Assembly (NCBI GenBank): GCA_016178595.1
Contig: JACOSY010000006.1
Location: 1 to 44,438 of the forward strand
Direction: 5' to 3'
Source of the DNA: Ignavibacteria bacterium
GTDB lineage: Bacteria; Bacteroidota; Ignavibacteria; UBA10030; SZUA-254
Length of the DNA stretch: 44,438 nt
Both the position numbers and the translations under genes were made by a program. The notes beneath the pieces are model-generated. The model saw only the letters and a program-made list of their open reading frames with translations, was not told the origin of the DNA and did not search any database. This document shows, one piece after another, positions 1 through 8,675 of the stretch; within the stretch, counting starts at the first letter, position 1; every line of letters begins with the position of its first letter.

Positions 1-3000
1 CGCCAAGCATGAACACTTCATCACGCACGTTGGCAAAGTTCGGCATCGGATAGAGCTTCCGTTGTTCGAGCGGCGTGAAGCCGGGCTGTTTGGCCTGTGC
101 GACCCCATTGACCACCCAGTTCCAATTCTTAATCGATATCGCACGGGGCCCGCTAAAAATCCCGCACACTGTCACAGTCTCTCCCTGTGCCACATTCGCT
201 CCACTAAACGTCCACATCAGACCATCGAGCGATGTCTTCTGGGAAAATGGGCCGCTGCTGGTAATCTCTGATATGAGGAGTCCGCTGTTTTGCAGTTTTG
301 CTGCCATCTGCAGGGCGTCTGCGGTGTTCCCTGTGGCATTTACAAACTGGGCACAGAAGGCATCGGCGACAGGCCTCTTCTTGATGCCTTTCTTCTGTGC
401 TAAACCTTCCAGCGTGAATGTCCGAAACGTTTTTCCATAGACAGGAGGTGCCACGATGAAGTCAACAGTCGCACTCTGCCCGTCAGCAACAATCGTATTC
501 TGCTCAACATTGATAAACGTATCAGCGATACTCATCCCGAACGCGACCGAAAGTGTGTCATAGACCGTATGGTTACCGTTAATCCGCATCCACGGATATC
601 CACTATCAGCCTCGCAGGCGATATATGTACCGGCCTCCGAAACACCAAGTGTGAGTGAGCTCGTGTCTCCTTCTGCGAGTAAGTTCGCCGGAGAGACTGG
701 CGCCCTGTACAGTGACAAATGCCACCTTTTGAGACTCTGATCGTATGTCGTGGCAGCATTGCCGTCACTGTCTCTAATCTTGACAATGCGGATAGAGGCT
801 GTGCCTGTTCCGCTTACTGGTAGACTGGATGGTGAACCACTGGCATCATGTGCAAACGAGAGTACCGCAGAAACAGCTCCAAGAGCGGTTGGAGTAAACC
901 TAATGTAAAACTTTCGGCTCGCAGCTGGCAGAATAGTTCCCGATGTTGGAATGACGCTGAACATGCCATTCGAAGAGGTGACACCGCTGATTGATAGAAG
1001 GGATGTCCCAGGATTGGTAACCGTTATACTATCTATTTGGCTCGTTCCGACAATTGTGTTGGCAAACTGCAACTGCGCCGGAGTGAATGAGAACCCGGGG
1101 GCAACCCCCGTACCGCTTACTATAAAGGAATCGGGCGATCCTGGTGCATCATGATTGTACACAATGCTTGCTGTTCTTAATCCTACCGATGCAGGAGCGA
1201 ATGTGATAAAAAACTTCTTGTTCCCACCCGGTGGAATACTCCCATTTGTCGGAGTTACACCGAAACGAGGATCTGTTGATGTCACGGACGCGATGTTCAG
1301 CGTAAGCGTGCCCGTATTTACAATCGTCATACTGTCCTGCTTACTGGAACCCACCACAACATTGCCGAAGGTAACTCGGGGTGTGATGGTGAATCCCTGG
1401 ATAACACCAACACCATTGAGGCCCACGACGCCTGGTGACCCTGACGCATCGTGAGTGAATGTTACGTTTCCTGTCTTTGTCCCGGTACTTGTTGGCGTGA
1501 ACGCGACGGAATATTTTTGGCGGTCGCCTGGTGACAGAACCACCCCTGAAGGGTTAACCGCGAATTGCAGATTGTTTGATAGTACGGAGGAAACTGTGAG
1601 AGCCGAAGAACCGATATTGGTAATAGTGACACTATCTGGCTTCGTGGATCCGACGTTTACATTTCCATAATAGACATTCGTCGGCGATACAGAGAACATA
1701 GGCATCACTCCGATTCCGCCAATCGCTACGTCTGATGGAGATCCGCTGGCATCGTGCGTGAATGTTACGGTTGTGTTCTTCGCCCCCACAGATGTGGGAC
1801 TAAATGTAACATAAAACTTCTTGATCGCACCTACTGCAAGATTGCCACTCGAAGGAAACATTGTAAATTCACTCGCGTTCGAGGCAGCTAAGGAAATCGT
1901 CAGGGGCGATGTGCCAGTGTTGGTAACGGTAAGGCTATCTGTCTTGCTCGACCCAACGACTACGTTTCCGAAGGAGATGTGTGATGGCAAGACTGAGAAC
2001 CCAGGCGCATCAATCACGATGGTGTAGTTCTTCGTACCCGAACAACCCACGTTATCGACTACAAGCAACGTAAAGGTCGAACTCCCCGATGTCGTTGGCG
2101 TACCTGAAATCGAACCGGCCGAGGAAAGAGTGAGTCCTACCGGAAGACCGCCGGACGAGAGTGAGAACGAATAGGGCCCGTTTCCGCCGCCGGTTGTTAC
2201 AGATTGGTTGTACGCGGAATTTACTATTCCATGCGGCAAAGAAGCCGGAGAGATGTTGAATACAGGGCAAACAATTTCAACACTATAAGCCCTGATGCCT
2301 GTACAGGTTTGTGCATCGGCGGCTGTGAGTGTAAACGTGTAAGTACCGACCGTCGATGGTGTACCTGTGAGAAGTCCCGCAGTTGAGAGGGTGAGACCAG
2401 TCGGCAACGAGCCCGACGTGACACCAAACGTATACGGCGCTGTGCCACCACCGGCTGAGATGGTTTGGCTGTATGACGTCCCTGCTGTTCCGCCGGAAAG
2501 CGTGGCGGGGTTTACAGTAATGATAGGACATTCCATTGTAACCGAGTATCCCCTGCTGCCACTGCAACCTTGAGCATCCGTGGCTGTGACTGTAAAGCTA
2601 TAGATGCCCGCCGTTGTTGGTGTACCCGATAGTATTCCGGTTGGAGGAAGTGTGAGTCCTCCTGGAAGCAATCCGGTCGTCACAGCAAAGCTGTAGGGAG
2701 CCGTACCGCCGCTCGCCGTAAGTGTTTGCAAGTAAGAGCTTCCAACCGTACCGTCAGGCACTGTGGAAGGGCTTATGATAATGGTTGGACACTCGATTGA
2801 GATAGCATATAATTTACTTCCAGTGCACCCTTGGACATCGGTTGCATTCACGGTAAAGGAAAATGTTCCCACAGTCGTCGGTGTTCCTGTAATAGCGCCT
2901 GAAGAAAGCAATGTAAGTCCACCAGGGAGTGGCCCCGAGAGAATGGCGAATCCGTACGGCGCCGTCCCTCCCGTCGCAGTAATGGTATGATCGTACGAAA

Positions 3001-6000
3001 CCCCTACTCTCCCACCCGGCAGCGAAGAAGGATTCATTGAGATCACGGGACAATCTATTACCAAGGTGCATGATCGACGTCCTGGGCACCCCTGATTGTC
3101 CGTTGCCAGAATCTGGAAGGTATACGTCCCGACCGTTGTCGGTATTCCCGATAGGTTTCCGAGTGCAGAGAGCGTTACACCGCTCGGCAAGGAACCTGAA
3201 CTTATGCTAAAGGTATATGGAGTTGTTCCACCACTCGGCGTGATCGTCTGATTATATGTCAATCCAACCGTGCCATGGGGGAGGCTCGTTGGAGCAAGGT
3301 TGATCGTCGGACAGTCAATTGTGATCTCATAACTCCGGCTTCCGGCACACCCCTGCGCATCCGTAGCTCGAATCGTCAGCGAGTACGTACCAATCGTCGA
3401 AGGAGTTCCTGAAACTAGACCGGCTAAGGAAAGTGTTAATCCGGGTGGCAGCGCATCAGCGATGACCGTGAATGAGTATGGTGCTGTTCCGCCACTGGCT
3501 GTGATCGTCTGGGTATATACCGATCCCGCAATACCATTCGGTAACGTGCTTGGGCTGAGAGTGATTGTGGGACAGTTGATCGAGACGGTGTATGCATGAT
3601 CATTTAAACACCCCTGGGCATCGGTTGCGGTGATAGTAAAGGTAAAGCCGCCAGCAAGCGTCGGTGTCCCGGAGATGAGCCCGGATGACAAGAGTGTGAA
3701 GCCGGTCGGTAATGCGCCTGCAGTAACGCTGAATGAATATGGTGCTGTCCCACCGCTTCCGGAAATCGTTTGGCTGTACGAAGTACCCACTACCCCGTTT
3801 GGCAAGCTGGCAGGACTCAGAACGATGGTCGGACAGTCAACAGTGACCGAGTATGCCTTGCCGCCGCTGCAACCTTGTGCGTCCGTTGCTGTAATCGTAA
3901 AGGATGATATCCCGACAAGTGTTGGCGTACCTGATAGTGTTCCAGAGGCTGATAGCGTCAATCCGGCGGGAAGCGAACCACTCGTCACCGCAAAGCCATA
4001 AGGATTCGTACCACCATCCGCCGTTAGTAGTTCACTGTAGGGACTCCCTACCGAACCATTCGATAACGTCAAGGGACTGATCGTGATCGCACCACAATTG
4101 ACCGTAATCAAATAGCTCCGATTACTTTGACATGCGTTCGCGTCAATCGCCGTTACCATGACTGTGTAGCTTCCGATAGTCGTTGGTGTCCCGGAGAGAA
4201 TACCTGTACTCAAAAGACTCAGGCCAGGCGGCATTACACCACCGGTGACAGAAAAACTATACGGCGATGTGCCACTGCTCGCGGTGAGAGTTTGGCTGTA
4301 GGAATCATGTGCAATTCCATCCGGAAGTATGGCTGGACTCAGTACAATCGATGGACAGCTAACCGTGACTGTGTATGAGCGCACTCCTGTACATCCTTGC
4401 GCGTCTGTAGCAGTAATGTCGAACACAAAACTGCCGAGTGTGTTCGGCGTTCCTGAAATGTTCCCTGAAGAGGAAAGAGTGAGCCCTCCTGGAAGTGCGC
4501 CAGACGTCACGGCAAAGCCATAGGGTAGACTTCCTCCACTCCCAGTCACCGTCTGACCGTAAGTCGCGCCAACGATTCCATTAGGAAGCGATGAAGGACT
4601 TACGGTGATTACCGGACAATCGATTGTGATGGAATGGTTTACATTGCCTTTACAACCCTGCGCATCTGTCGCTTCAACCGTGAAGGAAGACGTTCCGACC
4701 GTTGTTGGGTTTCCGGAAACAACTCCACCGGCAGAAAGTGTCAGCCCGGCTGGAAGCGATCCAGCCGAAAGAGCAAAGCTGTACGGCGCTGTGCCGCCAC
4801 CACCCAGAATGCTCTGGCTATAGGGAGAACCGACCGTACCATTCGGAAGAGACGAGGGACTAAGTGTAATCGCCGGACAGTCGACAATGATTGAGTATCC
4901 TCTCATCCCTGTGCACCCCTGAGCGTCCGTTACTGTCACTGTGAAGCTCGACGTCCCGATGGTTGTCGGAATCCCGGAGAGAGCTCCCGATGATAAGAGT
5001 GTCAAACCATTCAGCAAAGACCCCGCCGTAAGGGCAAAGGAATATGGCGCCGTTCCGCCGGACGCTGAAATTGTTTGACTGTACGAAGAACCAACGACCC
5101 CGTGTGGAAGTGAAATCGGATTAACACTGATTGCCGGACAATTGATGGTGACTGTGTATGATCGGCCCCCGGTACATCCCTGTGCATCAGTCGCAGTCAC
5201 CGTGAAGCTGAAAATGCCTACAGCGGTTGGGATCCCGGACAAAAGACCAGCCAACGAGAGAGTGAGCCCGCCCGGCAACGTTCCTGATGTAGCGGCAAAC
5301 GAGTACGGCGCAGTCCCGCCGTTGGCGCCGAGCGTCTGACTATAGCTAGAACCGACCACGCCCAACGGGAGTGAAGACGGGCTTACGCTTATTGACGGGC
5401 AATCGATCGTCAACGAATAATTTCTTGTGCCCGTACATCCTTGCACGTCAGTCGCCGTAACACTGAAGTTGAACGTCCCAATGATAGAGGGCGTTCCAGA
5501 TAAGAAACCAGTCAACGTTAATGCCAAACCAGATGGCAATGAGCCCGCAGTGACTCCGAAGCTGTAGGGCATCGTTCCACCACTTCCACTAATCGTCTGA
5601 CTATAGGATGAACCTACTACTCCATTTGGCAAACCAGTCGGGCTGAGGTTGATGCCAGGACAATCAACCGTTACCGTATATGATATACTCCCCGTACACC
5701 CCTGTGCATCAGTCGCAGTAATAGTAAACGCTGAATATCCTACCATAGTCGGTGCTCCAGTCAATACGCCTCCAGCCGAAAGTGAAAGGCCATCTGGTAA
5801 CGTACCCGAGGTGATCGCGTAAGAAATAGGTGCGGTGCCAGAGTTCGCTGTGATAGTCTGGCTATAGGAGGATCCGACCACGCCGTTGGGTAGCGATGAG
5901 GGACTCAGCGTAATGGTCGGACAATGGATAGTGATCGAATACGACCGACTTCCGGTATTGCCCGAGGGATCTGTTACTGTCACCGTGAAGGAATAGGTCC

Positions 6001-8155
6001 CGATCGTTGTGGGTGTTCCTGATATAACACCCAATGAAGAGAGAGTCAACCCTTGCGGTAGAGATCCGGAAGTGACTGTAAAATTGTAGGGAGTGGTTCC
6101 TCCACTCGCCGTCAGGGTTTGCGAGTACGGTATGCCAACCGTCCCGTCGGGCAATGTTGCCGTACTTGGGTTAATTGCCAAGTACACTACAACCGAGTAG
6201 CCCGCGCTCCCGGTGCATCCTTGTGCGTCGTTGGCGGTGACGGTAAACGTATAGGTTCCTGCGGCGGTCAGTGTTCCACTCAGCGAACCTGATGAGGAGA
6301 GTACAAGTCCCGGCGGCAATGTACCGGCACTGACCGAAAACGTGTACGGTGCTGTGCCACCCGATGCTGTGATCGATTGACTGTATGCAACACCTGTTAT
6401 ACTTGTTGGAAGAGAAGACGGACTCAGCGTGATGATTGGACAGCCAATCGTTATGGTGTATGGACGACTCCCTGTTTTCCCTCCAGCGTCGACGACACTG
6501 GCAGTAAAAGTAAAGCCTCCTATTGTCGTCGGTATACCCGAGAGAACACCCGACGATGAAAGCATGAGCCCTGGCGGAAGCGAGCCTGATTGTATTGAGA
6601 ACGCATACGGTCCTGTTCCGCCACTCGCAGTCAATGTTTGGCTGTATGCGCTTCCGACAGTTCCAGCGGGAAGTGAGGTGGGCGCAATTGCAAGGAATAT
6701 CGTGACTGTATAGCTGCGATCCCCCGTACACCCTTGGGCATCTGTGGCCCTGACGGTGAACGTGAAGTTGCCTGCAGCAGTCGGTGTTCCGGAGAGCACA
6801 CCGCCGCTTGAGAGGGTTAGCCCTGTTGGTGGCGAGCCACTCGTTACGGAATATACGTAAGGTGCAGTTCCGCCACTTGCCGTAATGGTCTGACTGTACG
6901 CTGTGCCAACTATACCGTTAGGTAACGATGCTGGATTGACGGTGATGGTTGGGCAGTTGATCGTTAGTGAGTAACCCCGATTACCTTGGCAATTGTTATC
7001 ATCAGTCGCTGTTACGGTGAACGTGAAGTTGCCGGATGCCGTGGGGGTTCCAGAAAGCATTCCACCAGATGAAAGTGTAAGCCCATTTGGTAATGTACCG
7101 CCTGTTACTTGAAAACTATAGGGAGATGCCCCACCGCTTGCCGTAATGGTCTGATTGTACGCTGTACCAACTGTCCCGCTGGGAAGTGTCGCTGGACTGA
7201 GAGTGATCGTTCCGCATGATACGCCGCCGGTCGTTGTGCGGAGAATTGTGCCACTTGCACCAACCGCGGTTCCTGTATTCGCATCGGAGAAGAAAACGGC
7301 AAAGATGTCGTTTGTTGTTCCACTCGCTTGGCTTGTCCAAGTTGTTCCACCGTTCGTTGTACGAAGAATTGTTCCGCCATTACCTACCGCCGCACCTTTA
7401 TTTGCATCACTCAAGTGAATCCCTTGCAGAGTCTGTGTCGTTCCACTGGTCTGCGCTGTCCAGGATGTTCCACCATTTGTCGTTTGGAGAATCGTTCCAT
7501 TGACTCCGACAGCGGTTCCCGTGTTTGCGTCACTGAAGTATACATCGTTCAGATTACTTGTTGTTCCACTCGTTTGACTTGTCCAGGTTGTGCCGCCATT
7601 GGTTGTGCGCAGGATATTTCCACTGTTTCCAACGGCAATTCCGGTGTTTACACTGGTGAAGAAAACAGAATTCAGACTATTGCTCACACCACTCGTTTGG
7701 CTTGTCCAGGTCGATCCACCATTGGTGGTATGGAGAATGGTGCCGCTTGCACCAACGACCGTCCCATTATTCGCATCGGAGAAGAAGACACTGCTTAAGT
7801 TGACGGTTGACCCGCTCGACTGGCCTGTCCAATGCACGCCGGCATCTGTGGTTCGAAGAATTGTGCCGCTCGATCCGACCGTTGTTGCTGTATTCTCATC
7901 GATGAAATAGATTCCCGTGAGGTTGTTGGATGTTCCACTCGATTGACTCGTCCACGTTGTTCCACCATTTGTTGTGCGGAGAATAGTACCGCCACTTCCC
8001 ACAACCGTGCCAGTGCTTGCACTGGTGAAGAACACTCCGTGGAGTGCTGTCGAGACGCCGCTCGTCTGCGCCGTCCAGCCCTGGGATCGGACCAAATCGT
8101 GCATCATCAGTGAGATGCCGACGAGGAACAGAAAGGAGATTGATTTCCTTTTCAT
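1..8155 (-). CDS. Giant secreted repeat protein (YCF48-like, putative Ig and choice-of-anchor-D repeats), C-terminus outside window
   Basis: The minus frame starting at the ATG at 8155 stays open to the left edge, giving at least 2718 residues without a stop. The start is fixed by AGGAG at 8163-8167, seven bases upstream. Residues 1-24 form a signal peptide ending near VRSQG. About seven 41-residue repeats (residues 26-312; key residues GTILRTTNGGTTW) resemble YCF48/BNR-like propeller blades. About twenty 87-residue repeats follow (317-2040; key residues SGGTxPYxF, LPPGLTLSSxGxLSGTPT, DAQGCTG, CPTI), matching putative-Ig (He_PIG) domains with two cysteines per repeat. Four roughly 100-residue repeats (2042-2456; HDASGSP, GTGxxPGF, VGSSxxDS) match choice-of-anchor-D/ASH domains. 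A non-repetitive region follows to the edge. A large adhesin or surface-layer role is inferred. A T9SS sorting domain would be expected beyond the window but is not visible. Confidence 0.9.
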   Translation of the reverse strand, partial: MKRKSISFLFLVGISLMMHDLVRSQGWTAQTSGVSTALHGVFFTSASTGTVVGSGGTILRTTNGGTTWTSQSSGTSNNLTGIYFIDENTATTVGSSGTILRTTDAGVHWTGQSSGSTVNLSSVFFSDANNGTVVGASGTILHTTNGGSTWTSQTSGVSNSLNSVFFTSVNTGIAVGNSGNILRTTNGGTTWTSQTSGTTSNLNDVYFSDANTGTAVGVNGTILQTTNGGTSWTAQTSGTTQTLQGIHLSDANKGAAVGNGGTILRTTNGGTTWTSQASGTTNDIFAVFFSDANTGTAVGASGTILRTTTGGVSCGTITLSPATLPSGTVGTAYNQTITASGGASPYSFQVTGGTLPNGLTLSSGGMLSGTPTASGNFTFTVTATDDNNCQGNRGYSLTINCPTITVNPASLPNGIVGTAYSQTITASGGTAPYVYSVTSGSPPTGLTLSSGGVLSGTPTAAGNFTFTVRATDAQGCTGDRSYTVTIFLAIAPTSLPAGTVGSAYSQTLTASGGTGPYAFSIQSGSLPPGLMLSSSGVLSGIPTTIGGFTFTASVVDAGGKTGSRPYTITIGCPIITLSPSSLPTSITGVAYSQSITASGGTAPYTFSVSAGTLPPGLVLSSSGSLSGTLTAAGTYTFTVTANDAQGCTGSAGYSVVVYLAINPSTATLPDGTVGIPYSQTLTASGGTTPYNFTVTSGSLPQGLTLSSLGVISGTPTTIGTYSFTVTVTDPSGNTGSRSYSITIHCPTITLSPSSLPNGVVGSSYSQTITANSGTAPISYAITSGTLPDGLSLSAGGVLTGAPTMVGYSAFTITATDAQGCTGSISYTVTVDCPGINLSPTGLPNGVVGSSYSQTISGSGGTMPYSFGVTAGSLPSGLALTLTGFLSGTPSIIGTFNFSVTATDVQGCTGTRNYSLTIDCPSISVSPSSLPLGVVGSSYSQTLGANGGTAPYSFAATSGTLPGGLTLSLAGLLSGIPTAVGIFSFTVTATDAQGCTGGRSYTVTINCPAISVNPISLPHGVVGSSYSQTISASGGTAPYSFALTAGSLLNGLTLLSSGALSGIPTTIGTSSFTVTVTDAQGCTGMRGYSIIVDCPAITLSPSSLPNGTVGSPYSQSILGGGGTAPYSFALSAGSLPAGLTLSAGGVVSGNPTTVGTSSFTVEATDAQGCKGNVNHSITIDCPVITVSPSSLPNGIVGATYGQTVTGSGGSLPYGFAVTSGALPGGLTLSSSGNISGTPNTLGSFVFDITATDAQGCTGVRSYTVTVSCPSIVLSPAILPDGIAHDSYSQTLTASSGTSPYSFSVTGGVMPPGLSLLSTGILSGTPTTIGSYTVMVTAIDANACQSNRSYLITVNCGAITISPLTLSNGSVGSPYSELLTADGGTNPYGFAVTSGSLPAGLTLSASGTLSGTPTLVGISSFTITATDAQGCSGGKAYSVTVDCPTIVLSPASLPNGVVGTSYSQTISGSGGTAPYSFSVTAGALPTGFTLLSSGLISGTPTLAGGFTFTITATDAQGCLNDHAYTVSINCPTITLSPSTLPNGIAGSVYTQTITASGGTAPYSFTVIADALPPGLTLSLAGLVSGTPSTIGTYSLTIRATDAQGCAGSRSYEITIDCPTINLAPTSLPHGTVGLTYNQTITPSGGTTPYTFSISSGSLPSGVTLSALGNLSGIPTTVGTYTFQILATDNQGCPGRRSCTLVIDCPVISMNPSSLPGGRVGVSYDHTITATGGTAPYGFAILSGPLPGGLTLLSSGAITGTPTTVGTFSFTVNATDVQGCTGSKLYAISIECPTIIISPSTVPDGTVGSSYLQTLTASGGTAPYSFAVTTGLLPGGLTLPPTGILSGTPTTAGIYSFTVTATDAQGCSGSRGYSVTMECPIITVNPATLSGGTAGTSYSQTISAGGGTAPYTFGVTSGSLPTGLTLSTAGLLTGTPSTVGTYTFTLTAADAQTCTGIRAYSVEIVCPVFNISPASLPHGIVNSAYNQSVTTGGGNGPYSFSLSSGGLPVGLTLSSAGSISGTPTTSGSSTFTLLVVDNVGCSGTKNYTIVIDAPGFSVLPSHISFGNVVVGSSKTDSLTVTNTGTSPLTISLAASNASEFTMFPSSGNLAVGAIKKFYVTFSPTSVGAKNTTVTFTHDASGSPSDVAIGGIGVMPMFSVSPTNVYYGNVNVGSTKPDSVTITNIGSSALTVSSVLSNNLQFAVNPSGVVLSPGDRQKYSVAFTPTSTGTKTGNVTFTHDASGSPGVVGLNGVGVIQGFTITPRVTFGNVVVGSSKQDSMTIVNTGTLTLNIASVTSTDPRFGVTPTNGSIPPGGNKKFFITFAPASVGLRTASIVYNHDAPGSPDSFIVSGTGVAPGFSFTPAQLQFANTIVGTSQIDSITVTNPGTSLLSISGVTSSNGMFSVIPTSGTILPAASRKFYIRFTPTALGAVSAVLSFAHDASGSPSSLPVSGTGTASIRIVKIRDSDGNAATTYDQSLKRWHLSLYRAPVSPANLLAEGDTSSLTLGVSEAGTYIACEADSGYPWMRINGNHTVYDTLSVAFGMSIADTFINVEQNTIVADGQSATVDFIVAPPVYGKTFRTFTLEGLAQKKGIKKRPVADAFCAQFVNATGNTADALQMAAKLQNSGLLISEITSSGPFSQKTSLDGLMWTFSGANVAQGETVTVCGIFSGPRAISIKNWNWVVNGVAQAKQPGFTPLEQRKLYPMPNFANVRDEVFMLG
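2040..7210 (-). repeat. About 20 tandem coding repeats of ~261 bp (putative Ig domains)
   Basis: The DNA encoding the Ig-like part of the giant protein is a tandem array with unit length near 261 bp. Equivalent points (the codons for QGC) fall near 2299, 2562, 2823, 3087, 3343, 3607, 3868, 4130, 4390, 4650, 4912, 5173, 5435, 5697, 6215 and 6728, with degenerate equivalents near 2052, 5960, 6477 and 6990. Units are similar in protein but clearly diverged at DNA level, so the array is old rather than a recent slippage product. The short plus-strand frames inside it are mirror images of the repeats, not genes. Confidence 0.85.
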
Positions 8156-8675
8156 GAAAATTCTCCTAATGAAAAGAGTGCTAAGTCTCCCCCTAAGTGG
8201 ATCAAGAAGGTGAATCAACAACTATCCAATTTTTACAGATCAGATTTGAGAAGCAGAAACTTATTTGTCAACTCGGATTGCGTGGTGTCGGGACAAACAA
8301 AGCCGAAGTACGCTCATCTATTGTCTCTGTACAATCCCAGGAAGCTGTCGAATCTTTATCGAGCGATCATGAGCCTGATTGCAGATGATTGCAGTTGGTA
8401 CGCTACGTTTTCTATGCTTGAGATCGTGACTTTTCGAAACCCCTTGGGTAAGGCGCGTCATTTTCACACCCAATATGAAAACCGGTGAAAGTCGTGGCAG
8501 GCCAGTCGGGGCAATGTATCCAGAAAAACTGAGAAAGTCAATCACTTTTTCTAACAGAAACGGTGGGTAATGACTTCACAGCAATTTCCAAAAAAATTGC
8601 TTTTTTCATGAAATTTCCTGTCATTGATGATGAACGACGATTCATCCACTTGAGGACTTTCCCTATCGTTACACG
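8156..8675. other. Divergent intergenic region between the giant protein and the BatA-like gene
   Basis: 520 bp without a convincing gene. On the minus strand a TTGACA (8271-8266) could be the -35 of the giant gene, but the -10 that would match it is poor. On the plus strand AGCAATTT (8580-8587) pairs with AAATTGCT (8594-8601) and is followed by six T, a weak terminator-like hairpin. Upstream of it, 8428-8539 has nested complementarity: GACTTT/AAAGTC at the ends, CCCC/GGGG inside, and TTTCAC/GTGAAA. It may be a structured leader or small RNA, but no known family is recognised. Confidence 0.35.

Noticed and set aside
75-7910. Many short plus-strand frames and small minus-strand frames in 1-8155
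   Set aside because: They are other-frame shadows of the giant repeat gene: the plus-strand ones recur with the 261-bp unit and carry no family signature.
8480-8510. Cobalamin riboswitch-like words (GGTGAAAGTC)
   Set aside because: The conserved CCGCCACTG box and flanking core are missing, and the next gene is not cobalamin related.
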